DNA of 64,000 nucleotides. Origin: Nematostella vectensis. Its lineage: Eukaryota; Cnidaria; Anthozoa; Actiniaria; Edwardsiidae. The notes beneath the pieces were generated by a model. It had not been told where the DNA came from. It saw nothing but the letters and a program-made list of their open reading frames with translations, and ran no database searches. This document shows positions 52,336 to 63,741 of this stretch, one piece after another. Position 1 is the first letter of the stretch; the number at the start of each line of letters is the position of its first letter. A program made the translations under genes and the position numbers. The stretch spans positions 1 to 64,000 of the forward strand of contig NC_064036.1 in NCBI RefSeq assembly GCF_932526225.1, read 5' to 3'.

Positions 52336-54507
52336 AGCGCTCGATAGATTGATATACCTTTTTTTCCGAGTATACTGTTTTATTTTTCCTAATGTTACTT
52401 TTTGGAATTTACATTCGGAAAAAAAATTATCGATTGTAACCTTTTGGAGGTTACACTCGTAAAACAAATTCCCGAATGTAACCCTGAAGCTTTTCCCGAA
52501 TGTAACCTCCAGTCCGATGGTGACTTTGCTTGGGATAGTTTACGATACCAATAGTATTAAAAGTAATTTTCATTACAATTCCCTTCAGCAATGCCACGTT
52601 AGTCTTTCGTTGCGGGCACTTGACTACTAACGCAGCGACCCGGGTTCTTTTCCCGCTGATAGCCTATTTTTTTTTCTTTTTTTTTTTTTAAATATCGATA
52701 CTTAATTATACTGTTCTTGGTGTGTCATGACATAAAAAGAAGGTATAGGGACATTTTTATGTACTCTCAGCATCTTTGATGTGCTCATGCTTTGTTCAGG
52801 ATCCTGTACATATTTTATGCACACAAGAACTAACTATATTCCTTGGATAACTTGATTAAGTAGATTCTAACATAGAGCATAGCGCTCGATAGATTGATAT
52901 ACCTTTTTTTCCGAGTATACTGTTTTATTTTTCCTAATGTTACTTTTTGGAATTTACATTCGGAAAAAAAATTATCGATTGTAACCTTTTGGAGGTTACA
53001 CTCGTAAAACAAATTCCCGAATGTAACCCTGAAGCTTTTCCCGAATGTAACCTCCAGTCCGATGGTGACTTTGCTTGGGATAGTTTACGATACCAATAGT
53101 ATTAAAAGTAATTTTCATTACAATTCCCTTCAGCAATGCCACGTTAGTCTTTCGTTGCGGGCACTTGACTACTAACGCAGCGACCCGGGTTCTTTTCCCG
53201 CTGATAGCCTATTTTTTTTCTTTATTTGTTAAATATCGATACTTGATTATACTGTTCTTGGTGTGTCATGACATAAAAAGAAGGTATAGGGACATTTTTA
53301 TGTACTCTCAGCATCTTTGATGTGCTCATGCTTTGTTCAGGATCCTGTACATATTTTATGCACACAAGAACTAACTATATTCCTTGGATAACTTGATTAA
53401 GTAGATTCTAACATAGAGCATAGCGCTCGATAGATTGATATACCTTTTTTTCCGAGTATACTGTTTTATTTTTCCTAATGTTACTTTTTGGAATTTACAT
53501 TCGGAAAAAAAATTATCGATTGTAACCTTTTGGAGGTTACACTCGTAAAACAAATTCCCGAATGTAACCCTGATGCTTTTCCCGAATGTAACCTCCAGTC
53601 CGATGGTGACTTTGCTTGGGATAGTTTACGATACTAATAGTATTAAAAGTAATTTTCATTACAATTCCCTTCAGCAATGCCACGTTAGTCTTTCGTTGCG
53701 GGCACTTGACTACTAACGCAGCGACCCGGGTTCTTTTCCCGCTGATAGCCTATTTTTTTTCTTTATTTTTTAAATATCGATACTTGATTATACTGTTCTT
53801 GGTGTGTCATGACATAAAAAGAAGGTATAGGGACATTTTTATGTACTCTCAGCATCTTTGATGTGCTCATGCTTTGTTCAGGATCCTGTACATATTTTAT
53901 GCACACAAGAACTAACTAGATTCCTTGGATAACTTGATTAAGTAGATTCTAACATAGAGCATAGCGCTCGATAGATTGATATACCTTTTTTTCCGAGTAT
54001 ACTGTTTTATTTTTCCTAAGTTACTTTTTGGAATTTACATTCGGAAAAAAAATTATCGATTGTAACCTTTTGGAGGTTACACTCGTAAAACTAATTCCCG
54101 AATGTAACCCTGAAGCTTTTCCAAAATGTAACCTCCAGTCCGATGGTGACTTTGCTTGGGATAGTTTACGATACAAATAGTATTAAAAGTAATTTTCATT
54201 ACAATTCCCTTCAGCAATGCCACGTTAGTCTTTCGTTGCGGGCACTTGACTACTAACGCAGCGACCCGGGTTCGATTACCACTGATAGCCTATTTTTTGT
54301 CTTTATTTTTTTTTTTAAATATCGATACTTAATTATACTGTTCTTGGTGTGTCATGACATAAAAAGAAGGTATAGGGACATTTTTATGTACTCTCAGCAT
54401 CTTTGATGTGCTCATGCTTTGTTCAGGATCCTGTACATATTTTATGCACACAAGAACTAACTAGATTCCTTGGATAACTTGATTAAGTAGATTCTAACAT
54501 AGAGCAT
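52336..54507 (+). repeat. Four-unit duplication, copy 1 (~2,172 bp)
   Basis: Ordered markers: a long T tract after GGTTCTTTTCC (52,680); TTATTTGTTAAA (53,222); CCCTGATGC (53,567); CCTAAGTTAC with TTTTCCAAAATG (54,015-54,128). All four recur in copy 2 about 2,172 bp downstream. Confidence 0.82.
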
Positions 54508-56679
54508 AGCGCTCGATAGATTGATATACCTTTTTTTCCGAGTATACTGTTTTATTTTTCCTAATGTTACTTTTTGGAATTTACATTCGGAAAAAAAATT
54601 ATCGATTGTAACCTTTTGGAGGTTACACTCGTAAAACAAATTCCCGAATGTAACCCTGAAGCTTTTCCCGAATGTAACCTCCAGTCCGATGGTGACTTTG
54701 CTTGGGATAGTTTACGATACCAATAGTATTAAAAGTAATTTTCATTACAATTCCCTTCAGCAATGCCACGTTAGTCTTTCGTTGCGGGCACTTGACTACT
54801 AACGCAGCGACCCGGGTTCTTTTCCCGCTGATAGCCTATTTTTTTTTCTTTTTTTTTTTTTTAAATATCGATACTTAATTATACTGTTCTTGGTGTGTCA
54901 TGACATAAAAAGAAGGTATAGGGACATTTTTATGTACTCTCAGCATCTTTGATGTGCTCATGCTTTGTTCAGGATCCTGTACATATTTTATGCACACAAG
55001 AACTAACTATATTCCTTGGATAACTTGATTAAGTAGATTCTAACATAGAGCATAGCGCTCGATAGATTGATATACCTTTTTTTCCGAGTATACTGTTTTA
55101 TTTTTCCTAATGTTACTTTTTGGAATTTACATTCGGAAAAAAAATTATCGATTGTAACCTTTTGGAGGTTACACTCGTAAAACAAATTCCCGAATGTAAC
55201 CCTGAAGCTTTTCCCGAATGTAACCTCCAGTCCGATGGTGACTTTGCTTGGGATAGTTTACGATACCAATAGTATTAAAAGTAATTTTCATTACAATTCC
55301 CTTCAGCAATGCCACGTTAGTCTTTCGTTGCGGGCACTTGACTACTAACGCAGCGACCCGGGTTCTTTTCCCGCTGATAGCCTATTTTTTTTCTTTATTT
55401 GTTAAATATCGATACTTGATTATACTGTTCTTGGTGTGTCATGACATAAAAAGAAGGTATAGGGACATTTTTATGTACTCTCAGCATCTTTGATGTGCTC
55501 ATGCTTTGTTCAGGATCCTGTACATATTTTATGCACACAAGAACTAACTATATTCCTTGGATAACTTGATTAAGTAGATTCTAACATAGAGCATAGCGCT
55601 CGATAGATTGATATACCTTTTTTTCCGAGTATACTGTTTTATTTTTCCTAATGTTACTTTTTGGAATTTACATTCGGAAAAAAAATTATCGATTGTAACC
55701 TTTTGGAGGTTACACTCGTAAAACAAATTCCCGAATGTAACCCTGATGCTTTTCCCGAATGTAACCTCCAGTCCGATGGTGACTTTGCTTGGGATAGTTT
55801 ACGATACCAATAGTATTAAAAGTAATTTTCATTACAATTCCCTTCAGCAATGCCACGTTAGTCTTTCGTTGCGGGCACTTGACTACTAACGCAGCGACCC
55901 GGGTTCTTTTCCCGCTGATAGCCTATTTTTTTTCTTTATTTTTTAAATATCGATACTTGATTATACTGTTCTTGGTGTGTCATGACATAAAAAGAAGGTA
56001 TAGGGACATTTTTATGTACTCTCAGCATCTTTGATGTGCTCATGCTTTGTTCCGGATCCTGTACATATTTTATGCACACAAGAACTAACTAGATTCCTTG
56101 GATAACTTGATTAAGTAGATTCTAACATAGAGCATAGCGCTCGATAGATTGATATACCTTTTTTTCCGAGTATACGGTTTTATTTTTCCTAAGTTACTTT
56201 TTGGAATTTACATTCGGAAAAAAAATTATCGATTGTAACCTTTTGGAGGTTACACTCGTAAAACTAATTCCCGAATGTAACCCTGAAGCTTTTCCAAAAT
56301 GTAACCTCCAGTCCGATGGTGACTTTGCTTGGGATAGTTTACGATACAAATAGTATTAAAAGTAATTTTCATTACAATTCCCTTCAGCAATGCCACGATA
56401 GTCTTTCGTTGCGGGCACTTGACTACTAACGCAGCTACCCGGGTTCGATTCCCGCTGATAGCCTATTTTTTTTTCTTTATTTTTTTTTAAATATCGATAC
56501 TTAATTATACTGTTCTTGGTGTGTCATGACATAAAAAGAAGGTATAGGGACATTTTTATGTACTCTCAGCATCTTTGATGTGCTCATGCTTTGTTCAGGA
56601 TCCTGTACATATTTTATGCACACAAGAACTAACTAGATTCCTTGGATAACTTGATTAAGTAGATTCTAACATAGAGCAT
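54508..56679 (+). repeat. Four-unit duplication, copy 2
   Basis: It repeats the four markers of copy 1 (long T tract 54,850; TTATTTGTTAAA 55,395; CCCTGATGC 55,741; CCTAAGTTAC 56,189). The end of its last unit differs (CACGATAGTC and GCTACCCGGG near 56,396-56,440), so copy-2 identity breaks inside that unit. Confidence 0.8.
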
Positions 56680-58845
56680 AGCGCTCGATAGATTGATATA
56701 CCTTTTTTTCCGAGTCTACTGTTTTATTTTTCCTAATGTTACTTTTTGGAATTTACATTCGGAAAAAAAATTATCGATTGTAACCTTTTGGAGGTTACAC
56801 TCGTAAAACAAATTCCCGAATGTAACCCTGAAGCTTTTTCCGAATGTAACCTCCAGTCCGATGGTGACTTTGCTTGGGATAGTTTACGATACCAATAGTA
56901 TTAAAAGTAATTTTCATTACAATTCCCTTCAGCAATGCCACGTTAGTCTTTCGTTGCGGGCACTTGACTACTAACGCAGCGACCCGGGTTCTTTTCCCGC
57001 TGATAGCCTATTTTTTTTCTTTATTTTTTAAATATCGATACTTGATTATACTGTTCTTGGTGTGTCATGACATAAAAAGAAGGTATAGGGACATTTTTAT
57101 GTACTCTCAGCATCTTTGATGTGCTCATGCTTTGTTCAGGATCCTGTACATATTTTATGCACACAACAACTAACTATATTCCTTGGATAACTTGATTAAG
57201 TAGATTCTAACATAGAGCATAGCGCTCGATAGATTGATATACCTTTTTTTCCGAGTATACTGTTTTATTTTTCCTAATGTTACTTTTTGGAATTTACATT
57301 CGGAAAAAAATTATCGATTGTAACCTTTTGGAGGTTACACTCGTAAAACAAATTCCCGAATGTAACCCTGAAGCTTTTCCCGAATGTAACCTCCAGTCCG
57401 ATGGTGACTTTGCTTGGGATAGTTTACGATACCAATAGTATTAAAAGTAATTTTCATTACAATTCCCTTCAGCAATGCCACGTTAGTCTTTCGTTGCGGG
57501 CACTTGACTACTAACGCAGCTACCCGGGTTCGATTCCCGCTGATAGCCTATTTTTTTCTTTATTTTTTTTTAAATACCGATACTTAATTATACTGTTCTT
57601 GGTGTGTCATGACATAAAAAGAAGGTATAGGGACATTTTTATGTACTCTCAGCATCTTTGATGTGCTCATGCTTTGTTCAGGATCCTGTACATATTTTAT
57701 GCACACAAGAACTAACTAGATTCCTTGGATAACTTGATTAAGTAGATTCTAACATAGAGCATAGCGCTCGATAGATTGATATACCTTTTTTTCCGAGTCT
57801 ACTGTTTTATTTTTCCTAATGTTACTTTTTGGAATTTACATTCGGAAAAAAAATTATCGATTGTAACCTTTTGGAGGTTACACTCGTAAAACAAATTCCC
57901 GAATGTAACCCTGAAGCTTTTTCCGAATGTAACCTCCAGTCCGATGGTGACTTTGCTTGGGATAGTTTACGATACCAATAGTATTAAAAGTAATTTTCAT
58001 TACAATTCCCTTCAGCAATGCCACGTTAGTCTTTCGTTGCGGGCACTTGACTACTAACGCAGCGACCCGGGTTCTTTTCCCGCTGATAGCCTATTTTTTT
58101 TCTTTATTTTTTAAATATCGATACTTGATTATACTGTTCTTGGTGTGTCATGACATAAAAAGAAGGTATAGGGACATTTTTATGTACTCTCAGCATCTTT
58201 GATGTGCTCATGCTTTGTTCAGGATCCTGTACATATTTTATGCACACAACAACTAACTATATTCCTTGGATAACTTGATTAAGTAGATTCTAACATAGAG
58301 CATAGCGCTCGATAGATTGATATACCTTTTTTTCCGAGTATACTGTTTTGTTTTTCCTAATGTTACTTTTTGGAATTTACATTCGGAAAAAAATTATCGA
58401 TTGTAACCTTTTGGAGGTTACACTCGTAAAACAAATTCCCGAATGTAACCCTGAAGCTTTTCCCGAATGTAACCTCCAGTCCGATGGTGACTTTGCTTGG
58501 GATAGTTTACGATACCAATAGTATTAAAAGTAATTTTCATTACAATTCCCTTCAGCAATGCCACGTTAGTCTTTCGTTGCGGGCACTTGACTACTAACGC
58601 AGCTACCCGGGTTCGATTCCCGCTGATAGCCTATTTTTTTCTTTATTTTTTTTTAAATACCGATACTTAATTATACTGTTCTTGGTGTGTCATGACATAA
58701 AAAGAAGGTATAGGGACATTTTTATGTACTCTCAGCATCTTTGATGTGCTCATGCTTTGTTCAGGATCCTGTACATATTTTATGCACACAAGAACTAACT
58801 AGATTCCTTGGATAACTTGATTAAGTAGATTCTAACATAGAGCAT
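56680..58845 (+). repeat. Two-unit duplication (2 x 1,083 bp)
   Basis: The pair GAGTCTACTG with AAGCTTTTTCCG, then a unit with one A fewer in GGAAAAAAATT, GCTACCC and AAATACCGAT, occurs at 56,680-57,762 and again at 57,763-58,845. Both copies share CACAACAACTAACTATATT. A private GTTTTGTTTT (near 58,344) marks copy 2. Confidence 0.82.
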
Positions 58846-61800
58846 AGCGCTCGATAGATTGATATACCTTTTTTTCCGAGTATACTGTTTTATTTTTCCT
58901 AATGTTACTTTTTGGAATTTACATTCGGAAAAAAAATTATCGATTGTAACCTTTTGGAGGTTACACTCGTAAAACAAATTCCCGAATGTAACACTGAAGC
59001 TTTTCCCGAATGTAACCTCCAGTCCGATGGTGACTTTGCTTGGGATAGTTTACGATACCAATAGTATTAAAAGTAATTTTCATTACAATTCCCTTCAGCA
59101 ATTCCACGTTAGTCTTTCTTTGCGGGCACTTGACTACTAACTCAGCGACCCGTGTTCGATTCCCGCTGATAGCCTATTTTTTTTCTTTATTTTTTTTTAA
59201 ATATCGATACTTAATTATACTGTTCTTGGTGTGTCATGACATAAAAAGAAGGTATAGGGACAATTTTATGTACTCTCAGCATCTTTGATGTGCTCATGCT
59301 TTGTTCAGGATCCTGTACATATTTTATGCACACAAGAACTAACTAGATTCCTTGGATAACTTAATTAAGTAGATTCTAACATAGAGCATAGCGCTCGATA
59401 GATTGATATAACTTTTTTTCCGAGTATACTGTTTTATTTTTCCTAATGTTACTTTTTGGAATTTACATTCGGAAAAAAAATTATCGATTGTAACCTTTTG
59501 GAGGTTACACTCGTAAAACAAATTCCCGAATGTAACCCTGAAGCTTTTCCCGAATGTAACCTCCAGTCCGATGGTGACTTTGCTTGGGATAGTTTACGAT
59601 ACCAATAGTATTAAAAGTAATTTTCATTACAATTCCCTTCAGCAATGCCACGTTAGTCTTTCGTTGCGGGCACTTGACTACTAACGCAGCTGCCCGGGTT
59701 CGATTCCCGCTGATAGCCTATTTTTTTTCATTATTTTTTTTTTTAAATATCGATACTTAATTATACTGTTCTTGGTGTGTCATGACATAAAAAGAAGGTA
59801 TAGGGACATTTTTATGTACTCTCAGCATCTTTGATGTGCTCATGCTTTGTTCAGGATCCTGTACATATTTTATGCACACAAGAACTAACTAGATTCCTTG
59901 GATAACTTGATTAAGTAGATTCTAACATAGAGCATAGCGCTCGATAGATTGATATACCTTTTTTTCCGAGTATACTGTTTTATTTTTCCTAATGTTACTT
60001 TTTGGAATTTACATTCGGAAAAAAAATTATCGATTGTAACCTTTTGGAGGTTACACTCGTAAAACAAATTCCCGAATGTAACCCTGAAGCTTTTCCCGAA
60101 TGTAACCTCCAGTCCGATGGTGACTTTGCTTGGGATAGTTTACGATACCAATAGTATTAAAAGTAATTTTCATTACAATTCCCTTCAGCAATGCCACGTT
60201 AGTCTTTTGTTGCGGGCACTTGACTACTAACGCAGCGACCCGGGTTCGATTACCACTGATAGCCTATTTTTTGTCTTTATTTTTTTTTTAAATATCGATA
60301 CTTAATTATACTGTTCTTGGTGTGTCATGACATAAAAATAAGGTATAGGGACATTTTTATGTACTCTCAGCATCTTTGATGTGCTCATGCTTTGTTCAGG
60401 ATCCTGTACATATTTTATGCACACAAGAACTAACTAGATTCCTTGGATAACTTGATTAAGTAGATTCTAACATAGAGCATAGCGCTCGATAGATTGATAT
60501 ACCTTTTTTTCCGAGTATACTGTTTTATTTTTCTTAATGTTACTTTTTGGAATTTACATTCGGAAAAAAAATTATCGATTGTAACCTTTTGGAGGTTACA
60601 CTCGTAAAACTAATTCCCGAATGTAACCCTGAAGCTTTTCCCGAATGTAACCTCCAGTCCGATGGTGACTTTGCTTGGGATAGTTTACGATACCAATAGT
60701 ATTAAAAGTAATTTTCATTACAATTCCCTTCAGCAATGCCACGTTAGTCTTTCGTTGCGGGCACTTGACTACTAACGCAGCGACACGGGTTCGATTACCA
60801 CTGATAGCTTTTTTTTTTTTTCTTTATTTTTTTTTTTAAATATCGATACTTAATTATACTGTTCTTGGTGTGTCATGACATAAAAAGAAGGTATAGGGAC
60901 ATTTTTATGTACTCTCAGCATCTTTGATGTGCTCATGCTTTGTTCAGGATCCTGTACATATTTTATGCACACAAGAACTAACTAGATTCCTTGGATAACT
61001 TGATTAAGTAGATTCTAACATAGAGCATAGCGCTCGATAGATTGATATACCTTTTTTTCCGAGTATATTGTTTTATTTTTCCTAATGTTACTTTTTGGAA
61101 TTTACATTCGGAAAAAAAATTATCGATTGTATTCTTTTGGAGGTTACACTCGTAAAACAAATTCCCGAATGTAACCCTGAAGCTTTTCCCGAATGTAACC
61201 TCCAGTCCGATGGTGACTTTGCTTGGGATAGTTTACGATACAAATAGTATTAAAAGTAATTTTCATTACAATTCCCTTCAGCAATGCTACGTTAGTCTTT
61301 CGTTGCGGGCACTTGACTACTAACGCAGCGACCCGGGTTCGATTCCCGCTGATAGCCTATTTTTTTTTTCTTTATTTTTTTTTTAAATATCGATACTTAA
61401 TTATACTGTTCTTGGTGTGTCATGACATAAAAAGAAGGTATAGGGACATTTTTATGTACTCTCAGCATCTTTGATGTGCTCATGCTTTGTTCAGGATCCT
61501 GTACATATTTTATGCACACAAGAACTAACTAGATTCCTTGGATAACTTGATTAAGTAGATTCTAACATAGAGCATAGCGCTCGATAGATTGATATACCTT
61601 TTTTCCGAGTATATTGTTTTATTTTTCCTAATGTTACTTTTTGGAATTTACATTCGGAAAACAAATTATCGATTGTAACCTTTTGGAGGTTACACTCGTA
61701 AAACAAATTCCCGAATGTAACCCTGAAGCTTTTCCCGAATGTAACCTCCAGTCCGATGGTGACTTTGCTTGGGATAGTTTACGATACAAATAGTATTAAA

Positions 61801-63161
61801 AGTAATTTTCATTACAATTCCCTTCAGCAATGCCACGTTAGTCTTTCCTTTCGTTGCGGGCACTTTACTACTAACGCAGCGACCCGGGTTCGATTCCCGC
61901 TGATAGCCTATTTTTTTTCTTTATTTTTTTTAAATACCGATACTTAATTATACTGTTCTTGGTGTGTCATGACATAAAAAGAAGGTATAGGGACATTTTT
62001 ATGTACTCTCAGCATCTTTGATGTGCTCATGCTTTGTTCAGGATCCTGTACATATTTTATGCACACAAGAACTAACTAGATTCCTTGGATAACTTGATTA
62101 AGTGTAGATTCTAACATAGAGCATAGCGCTCGATAGATTGATATACCTTTTTTTCCGAGTATACTGTTTTATTTTTCCTAATGTTACTTTTTGGAATTTA
62201 CATTCGGAAAAAAAATTATCGATTGTAACCTTTTGGAGGTTACACTCGTAAAACAAATTCCCGAATGTAACCCTGAAGCTTTTCCCGAATGTAACCACCA
62301 GTCCGATGGTGACTTTGCTTGGGATAGTTTACGATACCAATAGTATTAAAAGTAATTTTCATCACAATTCCCTTCAGCAATGCCACGTTAGTCTTTCGTT
62401 GCGGGCACCTGACTACTAACGCAGCCACACGGGTTCGATTACCACTGATAGCCTATGTTTTTTTCTTAATTTTTTTTTTTTAAATATCGATACTTAATTA
62501 TACTGTTCTTGGTGTGTCATGACATAAAAAGATGGTATAGGGACATTTTTATGTACTCTCAGCATCTTTGATGTGCTCATGCTTTGTTCAGGATCCTGTA
62601 CATATTTTATGCACACAAGAACTAACTAGATTCCTTGGATAACTTGATTAAGTAGATTCTAACACAGAACATAGCGCTCGATAGATTGATATACCTTTTT
62701 TTCCGAGTATACTGTTTTATTTTTCCTAATGTTACTTTTTGGAATTTACATTCGGAAAAAAAATTATCGATTGTAACCTTTTGGAGGTTACACTCGTAAA
62801 ACAAATTCCCGAATGTAACCCTGAAGCTTTTCCCGAATGTAACCTCCAGTCCGATGGTGACTTTGCTTGGGATAGTTTACGATACCAATAGTATTAAAAG
62901 TAATTTTCATTACAATTCCCTTCAGCAATGCCACGTTAGTCTTTTGTTGCGGGCACTTGACTACTAACGCAGCGACACGGGTTCGATTACCACTGATAGC
63001 CTATTTTTTTTTTCTTTATTTTTTTTTTTTTAATATCGATACTTAATTATACTGTTCTTGGTGTGTCATGACATAAAAAGAAGGTATAGGGACATTTTTA
63101 TGTACTCTCAGCATCTTTGATGTGCTCATGCTTTGTTCAGGATCCTGTACATATTTTATGC
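58846..63161 (+). repeat. Terminal forward units with raised divergence
   Basis: Eight units carry many private changes: CTCAGCGACC (59,151), GACACGGG (60,782), GTATTCTTTTGG (61,130), a CTTTC slip duplication giving TCTTTCCTTTCG (61,845), an extra GT in AAGTGTAGATT (62,100), GTAACCACC (62,291) and AACACAGAAC (62,661). Unit 59,390 is a third CTTAATTAAG/CAGCTGCCC unit. The last unit (62,673) is cut after ~488 bases by the orientation switch. Confidence 0.75.
63159..63161. other. Array orientation switch (inversion junction)
   Basis: Forward unit sequence ends at TTATGC (unit position ~486). It continues as GTTAGTAGTCAAG, the reverse complement of the tRNA-like segment from unit position ~296. 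The bases TGC are shared by both sides (forward ...TTATGC, reverse ...GCTGC), giving a 3-base microhomology. It could be a real inversion breakpoint or an assembly join. Confidence 0.9.
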
Positions 63162-63457
63162 GTTAGTAGTCAAGTGCCCGCAACGAAAGACTAACGTGGC
63201 ATTGCTGAAGGGAATTGTAATGAAAATTACTTTTAATACTATTGGTATCGTAAACTATCCCAAGCAAAGTCACCATCGGACTGGAGGTTACATTCGGGAA
63301 AAGCTTCAGGGTTACATTCGGGAATTTGTTTTACGAGTGTAACCTCCAAAAGGTTACAATCGATAATTTTTTTTCCGAATGTAAATTCCAAAAAGTAACA
63401 TTAGGAAAAATAAAACAGTATACTCGGAAAAAAAGGTATATCAATCTATCGAGCGCT
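63162..63457 (-). repeat. Truncated inverted satellite unit
   Basis: This is the reverse complement of unit positions ~296 down to 1, ending at the AGCGCT at 63,452-63,457. It contains the GTAACC hairpin region and the left arm of the tRNA-like segment but has lost the B box and the T tract at the junction. Confidence 0.9.
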
Positions 63458-63647
63458 ATGCTCTATGTTAGAATCTACTTAATCAAGTTATCCAAGGAAT
63501 CTAGTTAGTTCTTGTGTGCATAAAATATGTACAGGATCCTGAACAAAGCATGAGCACATCAAAGATGCTGAGAGTACATAAAAATGTCCCTATACCTTCT
63601 TTTTATGTCATGACACACAAAGAACAGTATAATTAAGTATCGATATT

Positions 63648-63671
63648 AAAAAAAAAAAGAAAGAAAAAAAA
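63648..63671 (-). terminator. T-run tract of the inverted unit
   Basis: A-rich on the + strand, hence T runs on the minus strand, directly after the minus-strand tRNA-like end. Same arrangement as in forward units. Confidence 0.55.
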
Positions 63672-63672
63672 T

Positions 63673-63741
63673 AGGCTATCAGCGGGAATCGAACCCGGGT
63701 CGCTGCGTTAGTAGTCAAGTGCCCGCAACGAAAGACTAACG
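63673..63741 (-). pseudogene. tRNA-like segment, inverted copy
   Basis: Reverse-strand copy of the tRNA-derived 3' segment, with GGCTATC at the left edge (complement of the acceptor-like end) and the 7-bp arms GTTAGT/ACTAAC. It is the only B-box-bearing copy on the minus strand in this window. Confidence 0.68.
63685..63695 (-). promoter_or_regulatory. B box, minus strand, intact
   Basis: GGAATCGAACC is the reverse complement of the consensus-matching GGTTCGATTCC. Transcription from it would run away from the forward array. Confidence 0.68.

Larger units (their letters stand above)
1..63161 (+). repeat. Tandem satellite array, ~545 bp unit, ~116 units
   Basis: The same ~545 bp sequence repeats head to tail without interruption. 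The AGCGCT that I use as unit start occurs at 1, 547, 1094, 1639, 2186, 2732, 3278, 3824, 4370, 4915, 5461 and so on to 62,673, averaging about 545 bp. Units are 538-550 bp, mostly because T-tract lengths vary. Neighbours differ by a few substitutions that recur in patterns (higher-order repeats). No mobile element or gene interrupts the array. This organisation is typical of eukaryotic satellite DNA kept similar by unequal exchange and conversion. Centromeric, pericentromeric or subtelomeric location cannot be told from sequence alone. Confidence 0.97.

Noticed and set aside
61756-61947. 63-codon ATG-started frame
   Set aside because: It depends on the private CTTTC slip duplication in one divergent unit and covers the tRNA-like segment. 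There is no sign of selection.
63159-63161. Terminal inverted repeats of a transposon
   Set aside because: The inverted sequence is ordinary satellite with no transposase, target-site duplication or defined ends.
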